A DNA stretch of 64,000 nt from Diphasiastrum complanatum (GCA_029204225.1 CM055095.1:17446934-17510933), one strand, 5' to 3'; counted from the first letter of the stretch, positions 23,201-38,200 are shown. The notes: generated from the letters alone by a model not told the origin. Numbers and translations: made by a program.

Positions 23201-26200
23201 AATTAGAGCCTTGGCATTCTATGAACTTCCACAAATGTCATCATGATTTACCATAGGTAATTAACCGCTTGAGTTACATATAGCATGGTGGAAAACAGCT
23301 AGAGAGCTGACAGGAGTTGTGAACTACCGAAAGAACGTTTTTTGCCACAACGACGAGATATGCAACTGTAAATTCATCGTTGCATCCCTTGTCAAAGAAC
23401 TAGGCAGAAAGAGAGTTATGGAATGTAACCCAGTGTGCAACTAGACAAGTATAGATAGAAAGTATTAGGCCTAAAGACCAAGTGGTAGGTGCCAACCGTC
23501 TCTTAGATCATGTGCTATGATAATACCCTAAATGGGTAACTTCTGAAAATTCTTAAGGACCTCCAAATTGTTATAAGTAGCATAACTCGCAAACACTCTA
23601 CAGCTTTGATTGTGTTTCTTTGAGAGTTCCTTGTAGCAGACAGTTGTGAGCATCTTTGTAAAACAAGCCACACACTGCATCTTTGTAGCAGGGTGTGGGT
23701 GTACACCACAATATGTTGCTACTTGTACAGTACCTACAAAGAGAGATTGTTATATGATCATCAGGCTACTATCTAATTTGGTACTATCCGAGGATCATCT
23801 TCATAACTTGGTATCGGACTACTTTTTGAGACTGGTTGGATTACCCCACTCGTTCATCATTTCACCTTGGAGACCATTGCCGCAGCTGATTATTAGAATC
23901 TGGAAACAGTGTGGGGAGGCAAGAAAGAAATTTGATTGTCAAGCCATTCCTAATACTTTGGGAAGGCATTCTTGGTCCATCCACATCGCTTGACAACGTC
24001 TTCCTCCAAAATACTGTCTGGTTATACAGCGTCCATTTGTGTTGCAACTCATAGTTCAACATTTATACTTTTGATTTGAACATCTGAAGCAGTTTCTATG
24101 AGAGTCGTGTAGAAAAGTATCGAGCACTACAGTGCTTAAAAGTGCCTCCTTAAGGCCGTGGATAAGGAGAATGGTATGCAAGAGTTTGAAACAGGAGAAT
24201 GTGTTCTGAACATTGGGGACTCCTAAATGACTGGCGGCTAGGAAATAATTGCATTTAATATTTCTGAGGCTGCTCTTTCGACCTGTTGAATTGTTTGCCA
24301 CATTCTTCCGAAAAGCTACCATCTTTTCAAAGGCATAGCGATTGAGATCCACAATGATTGAATAAAAGTTAATCGAAGATAGAAATGAATGCTTACGGGG
24401 GAAAGTGACCAATTCATAGATGCCTTTGTGCGAGTGTCTCCAAAATCTGCTTCTAGTGTTGCATCCTCAAAGTTCCATATGCTAAAAGAACAAACCATAG
24501 AAGAAATATGTCAGTAGCCAGCAACTTTCAGCCTGAAACAATCTTTATGAGCCGCAAAAGTATAATCAATGTATTTCTCAATTACATCGAAAAGTTGGAA
24601 TTATCATTAAGCTTTAGTTATGGCCACTATCATGAAGCGTTCATTAAAAAAAAGAGAGAGAAAAAACCCTGCTGCACATTGTTTCTAGAATCTAGATAGA
24701 GAAACCAGCATGCAACAGGAGATGAGGCAAGACTCATTTGTTTATGTTATAGCTTGCCATAGTGAGCATGCTTGGTATCGATTCACATCTACTTGATGAC
24801 ACCAAATCAAGGGGGGTGTTTCCAACTTGTGTAGATAAACATGAGTTACGGTACTTGCACTTTTAGTTTTCAGCCACTATTTTTCTTTTTGATTTAAATG
24901 CTTGGTTTTTCGTTTTTAAGGTTTAGGGGCTGAAACAAACTGCAGGCTATTGTTTAGCATAGGATGTGGGAAAGTATAGTATAGCGGCAGTTTATGATTT
25001 TTTTTCGTTTTTATAGCATAATTTGCAGAACAAGTTTCAATTGTTTTTCAAGTTTCTTTGTGTCTGGGGTTTAGGGTTTAGGGTTAACCGTTCACCATGG
25101 TCTGCATCGGTCCAATTACCACATTGGGGGGAGAGGTAGACATGGTTGAGGGACAATCGTATTCTCGCATAGGAGCTAGATGGTGGTGTCGCCGGTATTG
25201 TGAAGAGGAGAGGTTGGGTAACCTCACCAGGGTGAAAGCCTATTTGCTAGGAGCCACTAGGGCAGATGGGCAAAAGTTAAGTGCGAGGGCATGTGAGTCT
25301 ATCCCTGCCGATGTGCACAAACGCACTCCCTAGTGGGCCAGGCATTGCGGGTACAGGGCCAAAGGACAATAGCCGCTCCTAGTAGCATAACTCCATCTAC
25401 CAACAACGCTCCTCCACCTGCACCTCCACCACCCATTGTGCCCTCCTCACACAGACCTCCACCACATGTTGTGCCATCCTCATAGACCTCCACCACCAGT
25501 TGGGGCCCTCTTCATCACGTAGAGCTCCAGCCGCATCTGCACACCCTTCTGCCAACTGCCCCACTGAGTGGCCTTTTTCAGAGATTGCGGGAGCCCACAC
25601 CCGCCTTACCCTTGACGAGCCATCAAAGGATACATTCGACAAAGGGGGGCTTGTTGGTCCTACACACCCACCTTCCTCCATGTCAGCCCCATCCATGCCA
25701 TCGAGTGCAACAAATCACCCATGTCCTTCCTTCCCACATATTCCACAAGAGCATCACCCTCCATTGCACCTCCAGCTCGGACCATCTCACCCACAAGATA
25801 CTTTTAGACAACATTCTATCCAGCAGAGTGCCAGGCATATGGTCCACAAGAATGCATCTAATACAATTTCTCAGATGTTTTATGACCTGAACCTACCATT
25901 CTCCATCGCCAACACCGAAGTCTTCAAGGCGGTTGTGGCAGTTATACTGCCACAGATCCATTTTCTACACCACCTTGTGTAAAGCTACTTCGTACCACTT
26001 GCCTCAAAGAGCAAGTGAACACTCTCATAGACCAGCTCGATGTCCCCAGAGAGGCCTGGCAAATGTGTGGTTGAGCTATTATGTCTGATGCTTGGATAGG
26101 CATCTACAATCGACCAATGATTAACATCCTGGTCTTTTGCTGCATAGAGTCCATGTTCTTACAAGCAACAGATGCATCCGGGAGGGGGCAGCTGCCATAA

Positions 26201-29200
26201 TAGAGTATATATATGGCATTATCCATGAGGCAATACTTGAGGTTGCCCCAGCCAACGCATGGGTCAAGCAGTCCACTTCTGCAGCCTGTTCTTTAGTCAA
26301 ATTTGTGACTAAAAAGAGGACGGTTCTTATCGTGTCCAGGACATACAACATCTTGGACTTGTGCAAGCCTATACCTACTTGGTTTGCATATCACCTTGTT
26401 GTTATTGATCAGCCTGTGTATGTCAGACAGGAGCTACAAAGGATGGTTCCAAGAGTGGCAGGTTAGAGCTATTGATGAGGCCGTCAACTTTTTATTTATT
26501 GTTTATGGGGATGACTTCTAACAGGGGTCAGAGGAGCCGGCAGGTGTGTTGCACCCCATTTACCACGTGCTGTGATTGGTTGATAGAAAGGAGTGTACAA
26601 TAAGACTGGTACATGAGTTCATGGACTGGATTGCCCAAGCTCTACATCAGCCCAAATATGATCTTATCGAATGTAGTTGTGCATTGGTCATATCAATGTT
26701 TCCATAAATGAATATTATCAAGGAACATATATTTGTGTTTTGTACCAAGATGGAGGAGCTCAGAGCATTGTGGCAGAGGCAATGGGATAGATTTCATCGA
26801 TAAACTCAGTAGCCCATCTGCTTCACCCGTTGTGGAGGCCCGAGAGGTGAGACGAAGATTTTTGGTTGATCGGTGATTGGTTCAAGTATGTGGGGCAACG
26901 TTTGCCCACCTCAGTGCACCGCACCAGGCTAGAGTATGAGCGCAATGCCTTCAAAATGCGCACAAGTATGCCTACTTCTCTTTCTTTTTGCTCCATATAT
27001 GCGTTTTCATATAGCTACTACTCTAGTGAGTCCACTTTTCATGTTTATCATGCATGTTTGCAAGATTTTGGATGCAGGCATCTTTCTCAGTGATTAGTTC
27101 TGGAGAGGGAAACCATGTTCAAGCTTGTGTCATGGTGGCATATGTTTGGAGGGCCCACACCTTCTCTCAGAAGAGTGGCTATCAGAGTTCTCTCACAAGA
27201 CCACTTAATATCGGTCTATGAGAGGAATTAAGGCACCCGAGCACTTATTTACACGAACAAGCACAAGAAGTTGTCTGTGTAGTAGTGCGAGCAGTTAGTG
27301 TCTAGAAAAACACATGCAACTAGTACCAATTAGCAGCTACTACCAAACTAGATTGAGAGACAAGGAAATAAAACAATGCCTGGTTTTTTATGTAGCTTGT
27401 GGATGATAACATGATAAATCTAGTATCAAATTTCTCGATATTCAAGTTTCTCCAAGGAGACAGGTTTCTCACGCTTGAAAGATTCGACGTATATTTGGTT
27501 CTGCTTAACAAATCTATAGCATCAAATACCGACATCGTTTTTTCCTACGGCTCTTAAAAACAAAGTTGAGGATGCTCACTATGTAATAGAGAGACGGGAA
27601 ATAGCCCAGATTTCCTTGAAAACCCAATGAAGAGGAATGCATGTTTCTATATCTCATCTATGGAAACTTTGAAATACTAGGCAGCCCATTAGTGTAGACT
27701 TTCAAAACTTTTTCAGCAAGAAAGCACTTTACATACCTCAAAGTCTCAATATGTGTCAAGCACCATAGTCGTTCAAAAGATGGCCCATAAAAGCCTACTT
27801 TGGCAATTGATGTACCTACACTTGAAACCTGCATTACAAAAGCGATTAGAGGGCAACTTGCTTATGGAAAATTCTTACCAAAACTTGGAACTGCAATTTA
27901 GGGGCAAGCAAAAAACGGCAATCTCCATACAATGCAGAACAAGATGCATCCTTCCAGCAATAAACAAGTCCTACAGCTCCAGTGAAAAAAACATGTAATA
28001 AGTCAGATTCAATAGTGAGAGATCACACCATATTAATACACAGGGCTAAAAGATCAGTGCAACTCTACCATTGAAGTATTTAATTGTTGCTTACAAGTTA
28101 CAATAGCTTTCAAGTTGAGGCCGAGCTTTCAACAAATGGATAAAACACCACAGAAATCATGGAGGTTTTTTTTTCCTAAATTACAAAATATAATGTAGGA
28201 ATATCTTCTTCTGACCTGATGATGCTGAAAATCATTATCTACTGCTCAGCATAAAGCTAGAGATCATAAGTAAGCTAGACTAAGCTCTACTCTCAATCGA
28301 TCAATCGTGCAAATGAGGACTTGAGGGCCTGATTATGCTATCAAGAGAATGAACCCCTACAATTCTACAATTTCAAGACCCCAATTTCACAAATTTATAT
28401 AGAGAAGTCAGTGATGTCATAAGGTAAAGCTTAGAAACAATATAAGAGCAACTCAAAAAGGATGTAAGTCAAAACAATAATATAAAATTCAATAAACAAA
28501 AAATCTTAGCCAAACACCATTGCTTATGTCTCATCAGTACCCAAGCATAAGTTGCTAACTGAGTTTCGAAAGAATCCGGATTCTCTTGGGTAGACCCAAT
28601 GTTGACTAAGAAGCAGAAGACAACCAGTAAGAAGAAAGAAAAAAATAATAATAATTTAAATAAAATGAAATTCAAAATTTAAAATTTATAAATCTAATTA
28701 AACATTAAATTAAACAATATGAGTTACCAAAACAAAGACAAAATACTAGAAACAAAGCGGGCTCCTTAGCTCCCACTTTTCTGGACTCTATTATTAATCA
28801 TCTTAATATGCCATAAGCTGAAATACCAAAGATAAAACCAAAAGAGTCTGAAACAGTTCGAACTTTTCTCATAATTTTCTTAAACGTGTAACCCTTATGG
28901 AGTAACAAAATGATTAGATTGCTTGATTGGTCTAAAAAAGCATCTCTATTAGTACAAAGACGAGAAAACCTGTAGAAAGAAGTGATCACTCCATATTCAA
29001 TAGAATCTGAAAATTTGAAGAAATATGAGGCATGCGAATAATGTTCAAGTTACTGTATTCTGGCTGCAGCCTTTTATCAAAAATATCAACCAATAAACCT
29101 GACCTAGCCTGGCTTATAGAAAGGTCTAAAAAATTGCACTTATCATCACTAGTTGTACGATTAAGTTCACATGAGTCTTAGGATAGATTCCTCCACCAAA

Positions 29201-32200
29201 AACGTTAGGGTCTTTATATGAAAAACTACCAAAATTAGGAAGATTATGAACAAATAAGTCATCAATATATCTTCTAACATGGGTGATTTATGCAATAAGA
29301 TGGGACAAGTACCACAAGAAACTAATCTTTGAATAAACTCAAATTCATAAGAGAAAAGATAAAAGTTAACTAGATGAACAACACAATTAGTACGCATGGG
29401 AATACCTATCGTTTGTTGAAAAAGCTCTAGAGAAATATGCACATTATCCAAGAGAAAGTGCAGCCAAGTTCAACATCGACTATTTTATTAAATCTTTTCT
29501 TCTTTGAATCGACGTCTTGATTTTTGTTCTTAAGCCAACAAAACTCAAGCACTCTTTTCAGCTTTTAAAGCTTTGCATCGAGTGTCCTTTAGTTTATTGC
29601 TAAAAACATCTCAACTTAGCTTGTTAACACGAAACTTCAAATCTCAAATTGATTTTAGTGTAAAGTGTTATGATGAAGTCATAGGTTTGAACTTTGAAGA
29701 AGCATAGGTTGGGTTTTTTCTTCTAAAGTACGAGGAGTTGAAAAACTTTATTACTTCTAAAATACCTACAGAATCATTTAAAATCCAACTACAACTAACG
29801 GGAACATCTGCATCCTTAAGTAAGTTTATCCAAAGCCCATTAATAGAAGGAAGCAACGCTTTCAAGCAATTATTTAGCCACTTAGAAAGGTCAGTCAGCG
29901 TAGTTTTATAGCCTGCTACAATAAACCTAGGCCTTTTAGGAACTTTATGAAATTTCCACGCAACACAAAGAAATGGAAGATTTGGGTAACAATTAAAGTT
30001 ATAAGAATGACAAAAATCTTGATGATATTTTATTACACTCACAGTTGAAAGAGAACAAGCGTTATATGTTCCCGTTGGAGAATGGACTTCATTCAATAAC
30101 GATTCCAAAGAGAATTTCTTGCAAACAAATGCAAAATTGTTTGAGCATTTACCTACATACGAAATGACAAAATGTCTATGAAACTTACGAAGAAGAACAG
30201 GAACTTTATGAAATTTCCACGGAACATAACAGGAACATCTGCATCCTTAAGTAAGTTTATCCAAAGCCCATTAATAGAAGGAAGCAACGCTTTCAAGCAA
30301 TTATTTAGCCACTTAGAAAGGTCAGTCAGCGTAGTTTTATAGCCTGCTACAATAAACCTAGGCCTTTTAGGAACTTTATGAAATTTCCACGCAACACAAA
30401 GAAATGGAAGATTTGGGTAACAATTAAAGTTATAAGAATGACAAAAATCTTGATGATATTTTATTACACTCACAGTTGAAAGAGAACAAGCGTTATATGT
30501 TCCCGTTGGAGAATGGACTTCATTCAATAACGATTCCAAAGAGAATTTCTTGCAAACAAATGCAAAATTGTTTGAGCATTTATCTACATACGAAATGACA
30601 AAATGTCTATGAAACTTACGAAGAAGAACTTCCTCCTCATTAGAAAATAAGTATGAGTATTAGAAGATCGGACAGATGAGACTTTTTTCAAACTCGAAGT
30701 TACATAATTTAGAACTTTAGTTTTCCATTATGATAACAAACCATGGACTCTTCAATATGGTAAATGAACTTACTAATGCTCATAGTTATAGATTTTAACA
30801 AGCAAGCATCTACTGAAAGAGGAGGACAAAATTTAGTGCCTTTGGAAAAGAACTCTTTCAAAAACGATGAGGGAAGGATTGATGTATCTGCAGCTTAGAA
30901 GCTCGTTCCGACCATTTTGGGTCGGAACGTTCCGTTCCGAACGTTCATGGAGTTCCGGAACGTTCCTGGTCGGAACAAGTTTTTTTTTAATTAAAAAAAA
31001 AGGGGTAAAAACCCTGCTGGCCCGCGCATTAGCCATTTTAGAAGTTCGCGACTACAGTTAGGGTTTTTTTTGTGTATTTTTTTAGGATTTCGGAAAATCT
31101 ACAAGGTTCAGTGCTTGTTGTTTGGTGTTTGGTGTTTGTTGTTTTGTGTTTTGTTTTTCGAGTTTAGTGGTCAAGTTGCTTGTGGTCGTCGAGATTTAGA
31201 GTTTGCGGTTTTTTTTTTTGGGATTTTTTTAGTTTCTGGTTTAGGGTTCATCATGCATAGGCCGTCCTTTTACAGGATGAGGATGGTAGGTATGGGGGGA
31301 CTGGTGCTAAGCGCTGGAAATGTCCGTTCTGCCAGTCTGATTACTCCAGCACACTCACCAGAGTCAGGGCTCACCTTGTCGGTTCATCAAAGGGGGCCAC
31401 AGTTTGCATACGAGGTTGCCCCATGGTTCCAAAGGCGGAGCGGCATCGTATGATTGAGACTTACTCACGGTCAGGCACTGGAGTTCCTATAGCTCCCACA
31501 CCTGTTGTTGCACCAGTTGTTAGTCGGGGCCCTCCTCTAGCGATGAGCCACCAGTCGCTCCCGCGAGAATTCTTGAGAGGATGAGGCAGGCAGGTGCTGC
31601 TGCATTTGCTTCCACTAGCCGACCATCCACATCTACGACACCTCCTATCACATCCACCACACCTCCCTCGACATCAGGGCATCATGAGAGACCTTCCACT
31701 TTTGCTACACCTGACAGACCTTCCACATCTACTGCAGCTGATAGACCAAGCACATCAGGGCCACCTCCAGCCGTGCCCTCATCTACTGGTAGTGTCCCAC
31801 TTTCTTCGGACGCAGAGCCTGTTGCCGATGACCGAGCACCACCTCGGGCACCTCGAGGCAGATCCACCTCACGCTCCACCCTACCTCAGAGCACCATTCA
31901 TCAGTCCTTTCGACGAGGCAATGATGAGGAAGCTGAGAGGGCATTGGCAAACATGTTCTATGGCCTAAAACTACCATTTGCTATAGCGGATACCCACCTA
32001 TTCAAAGATGTCGTTGTTGCTGTAGCTGCATGCACCCCTGCCTTTAGGCCCCCGACCACCGAGGCCCTTCGCATTACACACCTTAGGGCAGCATACGACC
32101 GCGTTGATACACAGTTGCAGCAGCTTAGGTCAGGCTGGGAGGTTTTTGGTTGCTCTATCATGGCAGATGGATGGACTGACATGCGGAGTAGGTCAGTCGT

Positions 32201-35200
32201 CAACATCTTGATTTCCAGTTGCATGGGCACCATGTTTTGGAAGGCAGTTGACTCCTCTCGTGGGGGTCATCCAGGACGCTCGCTACATATTTGAGCAGAT
32301 TGATGGAGCCATACAGCATGTTGGCCCCGCTCATGTAGTGCAGGTTGTCACACACAATGCATCCAACTGCTTTGAGATGGAGAGGATTTTGACAGCTACT
32401 TACCCCCACATTGTCTGGACGCCTTGTGCAGCCCACTCCATTGACTTGATGTTCAAGGAGATTTCGCGTCTAGATTGGGTCACTACTATCACATCTAGAG
32501 CCATGACTGTTGTAAACTTTGTTAGACGGAAGCGTCGAGCCTTGGCCATGTTTCGCATGCACAGCAGATTGGACCTGCGGAAGCCTGCTTCCACCAGATT
32601 CGGATACCATGTATTGGTGCTTGAGCGCTTGCTCAAGTGTCGAGAGCCACTAGGCAGGATGGCCACATCTATGAATTTTATTGCTTGGGACCAAAGCCAG
32701 GCACCAGATGGGGTGGCCTTCGTTGCTACAGTTTTTGCCACGGACTTCTGGCGTGATGTGGAGAAGCTCGTCACTGCTTTGAGACCCATGTATGCAGTTC
32801 TTCGGCTGGTGGATCGAGATGGCAGTACCATGGGGCTGCTGTACGATTTCATGGACCGCATCGGCGAGGCTTTGCAACGGCCACTTCTTCCACAGGCCAG
32901 GTATGTATGTCACTTCAATTCAACATTATATTCAGGCATTTTCATTCCATTGTATGACCGCATGGCTGTTGGTAATCTTTTATGGTTTATTTATCCTGTC
33001 CCAAACCAGAAACGGGTTGAAACGCATTTCTAGACGCGTTTCTAGAAACGCAGTGCAACTATGGTTTTAACATATTTCCAAGCAACCACTGGAAGATTCC
33101 AAATTTTCTTCGAGGAAGAGCATTCATAACTTCAGGCTTTCTAAGAATAGAGCTCAAACTAATTTTGTCAAGATCAGGTGACGTAAAAATTGTGATGAGT
33201 AAATCTTTACTAGAGGTAAACCATTTACGTACAAAAGGCAGACCGAAAAGTTTGGCCAACATATACCATGCTACTACTTCATATGTAATAAATGACATAG
33301 ATTACTCGGGTGGTATGAATTGGGCTAAGAGGCATAGAGGAATGCACATGTTTTTCCCCAAGACGTCTAAGGCGATTCAAAATTCTAATATGGTTATTCG
33401 TATAATGAGTACTAACAAGCAAAGACTTAAAAATAGACCATTTAATAGGACCTTCTCCAAAATTATGAAGTTTATTCAAATTACATCTAGACAAAAAGTT
33501 AAACCTTTCTCTATGATTTGTACCATTTTTATTAGCAAAACAAAGGGGTAAAGGGATGGAAGAGCAAACGTCTGAAGTGTTGATAGTAGAAGAGCCATAG
33601 ATTATATTTTGAGTAGTCAAGCAATTGTTTAAGCCCAGGCCCTCCTGATGACTATTGGTCCGAGGTCAAAATTAGTGCTGACCACACCCCTCGTTTTTAA
33701 CAGGGCTGTTGTATAAAGTGGTGAGGCACCTAAATAGGTCCGCCTGTTACACTCAAAAGATCACTGACAATAGCATGTGATCAAGTGCCCACGACTTCTT
33801 GAAGTAGCACTACTAATAAATGACAGTTACTAATATATGGAGTCCATTGAACCCAAACAATTATGTCTACTTTCATTTGAATAAAATGACAGCTTGAACC
33901 TACATACTAATGACTGAAACGAAAAATAAGCTGTGGCCCCAGCAGCTGCATATAATGCCTATAACTCTCCTCCCTCCTCAACAAGACATTGACCCCAACG
34001 TCGGAGCAGTACAGAAATAAGGTAAACAATACTAACGTCGAAGGATATTCAATGTATGAATACTTGCAGGAATCTGTGCATGCTGCAATGAAAGATGATG
34101 CTCTAGAACAGATGCAAGTTCCAAAAGTACATTGAGTAATATAGAGAAGTATGTGGCTGGATGGCAAATCATAGTTGTGTGCTGAGGTATCTCCTACATA
34201 ATTATAGTATCCTCTAGGCTCGATTTCAGAACATAGCCAATCTATTGAACAAAAGGCAATCTGTTCTTAGAGCTTTTGCTGAAGTTGGACAATATAGAAT
34301 ATAGGAAAGGGAAAACTCCCATCACCTGTCCCAAAATTCTATGCATGACTTGTCGTTGCAAACCTTTTTGAATGAATGGAGAGATGCAAATGACAGAAAA
34401 TTACTCTTTGAGAATTAGGATGTGGAGGCCAGTCTGCCAGTACAGCATAATCTCCAACTAGTGGATGAATCTGCAACAGACAGATCAGGTTCAATACACC
34501 TGGCAGGAGTTTGAACAAGCCTTTTTGAAGGAGTTCTTGCCTGAGAGGTACAAGAAGATTTGGTTCACCTGTGAAAAAATGATACAGAAAAGTCTGGGCA
34601 TGTCTGAAAAACTTGTAAAGCTACAGTTGGAGTGACAGATACGATTATGTGGATGGATGGTGACTTATGCCCTTCTCCACTTATTGTAAGTATTTTGTTA
34701 TGCTATCTTCTACAAGATTCCAGTAGCTTTCAAGCATGTGTGAAGCATAGATGCACTGCGTTTCTGAAACGCGTCTCAGAATCGCGCTCAGAAACGCGGT
34801 TCAGAAATGCATTTCTGAAAAACACAAAAAAATTCCAGAAACGTTTTTTTTATATTTTTTTTTTTGGTTTTTTTATGGGCAATATGGGTATCAGATGAAA
34901 GCTCTAATTAAGAGCATAATTACTGTGTAGTTTGCCGACTGTTTCGGGTGCAGGATGGTCCAGTTCAGGTGCATCAATCCATGTTGGGTTCTGTCAAGGA
35001 TAAAAATTCAAAACTAACCTCTAGCCTATTCGTTACGATCACAGATGGTCCCAATAAGTGTGTTTTCGCTCAGGGAGTTGGAAGGCCAAATCATGAAGAG
35101 GCCTTACCGTCGGGGCCGGGGTCTACCAGCAGCCCCCGGACCCTGCCGTTGGGGGGCGTTGCCCCCAAACCCCCCACCGGGGGTCTGGAAGACTTCCTAA

Positions 35201-38200
35201 TGTCTACTTGCCAACTACGTTACTACTAAAACTTGCAGTTTACATAGAAAGAGGCATGCTTCAAATGCAATTTCATCATGTTTTCCCAAGCCTTGATAAA
35301 ATGTAAACTTGGGGAAACTTGAAAAAGTCCAGTAAAGTGTGCTTTACAATGATTATGTTGCAGTGCACCAAAGCAATTTGTTTTATGTGCCTGCAAGTGT
35401 ACTTGGCATGCTTCTGCTAGAAACCTAACCCAGCTTTTGGAAAACTCATTTGTAGAAACAAAAAAAGATATAAGTTGAACCTAGAACATATAGGATAGAA
35501 AAGTATTGTAGCAGCAGTAATCGCTCAAAAGACGATGTCGTTGACTCCAAAACCTCACACTCTTCTATCACGGCAATTTGAATTGAACTGGAAAGACCCA
35601 TTGAGCTACTCACACTTTCCATGCCATCCTCATCATTGATATCCCCTTTCGTGTCAAAAGTACACATCAAACCATCCACAGATGCAGAGATTAGCTTCTC
35701 TTTCCTGACTGGATGAAATCGCACCTGGAAACCATACACAGCATAAATATTGCAGCAACTCTACCCACACAGTTTTTAAACCCACTAGACATACAAACTA
35801 GAAGTGTAGTAATTAGTTAGCAGGTTGATGGGAGATGCCATCATTCTGTCTTCCCATACCTGTGTAACATCTTCAGTGTGGCAATCCTCCAAACAGGCTA
35901 ATTGTTGTTTAGTCCTCCAATCCCAACAAAGAACCTGCAAAGTGAACTACCTTTGTGTAAAGAATTATATAGACATTTTGAAGAAGAAGAATACAACATC
36001 CTGCTCATGAGATATGCATGTTTCTGGTTGATTATTTAATCAAATATGAGTTTGAAAAATTAACAAGCTAAAAGAAATCGAATGTGCATGATTGTTCCTA
36101 ATAATTGTGGATGTTCCTCTTAACAGTTGCATTTCCATAGATAACTAACACAAGCCTTGAAGCTTGGTGCAAGTGCAAACCTTGTAAAAGGTGCATGGAT
36201 GGCCAACCGTAGTACTAAAATTCTAGGCAAAACATTCATAAATGATGATGAGTAGAAAAAAAGGGCATTCTTGTTAGAATGTTACCTGGGCCCTGCCACC
36301 AGCAGCAAACAGATTTCCACTTGATCCGCCCACACTAAAGCTCCATAACTCGGATGATGACAAACTAGACTTCAAAACAACTACCTGCTCATAGTTAAAA
36401 TAAATCATGAATGACTGGAGGGGAGATCAACATTGAAACTATTGCAGATGTTCAAAACAAACGTAAAGAAGGTGCTTTCCTTTTGAGCCTTCAAAAAGAA
36501 CGCGTATCACATCTTTCCGTCCTATCACTTTCAAGTCCAGAATCTAGAATCCTGTACGAATCCACATGTGTGCAGCGGCCATGGAGATGGCATAGCATTA
36601 AGACACTTTATTCGTAAGCCAAGTGGACTGATCACCCACATGAGCGCCAGGTGCCCTCAGACCAAAATAACAGGCAGTGGGCTTAAAGGCTTGCCTATGG
36701 ATGGGAGGAGATTCATTCTACACATGGGTAGAGGAGCTTGGAGCTCTTGGCTTCTAACATGGACAATCACAGTTAAGGTGACTAGGACTATGATAGTTAA
36801 AGCAAAAGGTGTTAGCACAAATTTCAGCCATTTCCTGTTGAAAATATCGCTAAGAACATTATGGGAAACAAAAAGAGGATGACTTAGGAGTGTTAGAAAA
36901 CCGACTTGATCATACAAGTAACCCAAGACAAGACTCCTATTGTGATGAAACAATAGCCAAACACATGAGAGAGAACACAAGTGATGAGAAACTGCAACTA
37001 TGTCCCATTGCAAATGAGGTAGGGTGCACTTTGGTCTATGCTGAAAAGGAAAAGCAAATGCAACCTAAAAGCAATTGCCTAATGAATGTCTCTATATATG
37101 ATAAAAGCACCAATACCTATCTATAGCAAAAATTGTGCTCCTATACAAGCACTAGAATCTCAACCTTGAGACTAACTAAATTCTAACTTAACTTTACTAA
37201 ATATAGGTACGGGCCCCTAGAATTAGCACACAGGCATGGCCCAATAATCCTAATTAATCCTAAATGACAACATTAGGGGTACTAATGTGAACATTAACTC
37301 TAACACTCCCCCTTAATGTTTACATTGTCAAGAACTATGCATAGCACGAGTATGCATATGTATCCTCCATGATGCCCATGTAATGAAGATCCTCAATTCT
37401 GATGTAGAAATCCATGATCAACTTTGTATATAAACCTGCTTCATATGACTTCCCAATGTCTTGCTTTAGTCTTCATGTCCCTTTAGTGTATATGTGTGAC
37501 CTCCATGAGTGCAATATATCACCCGATTCCTTGACTTCCTTTGGATCAAAGCACTTGTGTCAATTCCTCGAATTGAATCCACTTCAATTCTCTTGGTACT
37601 CTCATAAGTTATGTAATTTGTAGAGGCAAACTGAAATAAAGACTTTTCTATCTTCCATCTTCACATAGACTTTGATGACATGAAACTACCAAGTGGACTG
37701 ATGTCAGGCTCTCCCTGATCTTCCTACTGACACCCGTCCAACCATGCACTAGTCGCCACAAATTTCCAACCGTCCTGATTCCCTACAAGGACATAGCATC
37801 AAACAAAAACACAGTGAAGCTGACTGCGTCGTCTCCTCCCAGCCTTTGCTGCATAGATTATGATGAGGAGTGCCTCTCTAGGCTCACTTATACACAATCC
37901 TCAAGCACCCCTTAACCCTGACCCTTCCTAAATCTCGACACATGGCCAACTCCATGCATAGTCGACACTTGCCACTTGGCAGTACCCTGACACATAGGCA
38001 AGTGAGTAGGCTGATATGTGTCACTCATCTATTGGACCAAATGTCCCAGTGGGCATGTGACACGTGTCATGTTTGACCGGTCAACCCTGACATGTGTCAC
38101 TCATTCATTGGACCAAGTGTCCCAGTGAGCATATGACATGTGTCACATTGACTAGTCAACTCCTACTTTTTAGGAGGTCAGTCCAACCACTCCGAATTAA

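Noticed and set aside
23646-24412. Frames of 115-118 codons on both strands in intron 7
   Set aside because: No recognisable domain, and the stretch lies between two well-supported GTS1 exons on the other reading.
28215-28240. CTGATGATGCTGAAAATC, also hammerhead-like
   Set aside because: Stem II would be too short and no stems I or III could be drawn.
33640-33680. CTGATGA followed by CCGAGG, recalling a hammerhead ribozyme as found in some Penelope elements and retrozymes
   Set aside because: The GAAA of the core is missing and the flanks do not pair. It is also on the opposite strand to the Penelope-like element.
34948-35229. Plus-strand 93-codon frame over the GC-rich block
   Set aside because: The frame is kept open by the GC-rich repeat. 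No start context or homology, and it lies in a GTS1 intron on the other strand.
36411-37126. Plus-strand frames in intron 2 next to exon 3
   Set aside because: No homology. Position fits the LTR implied by the polypurine tract near 37310.
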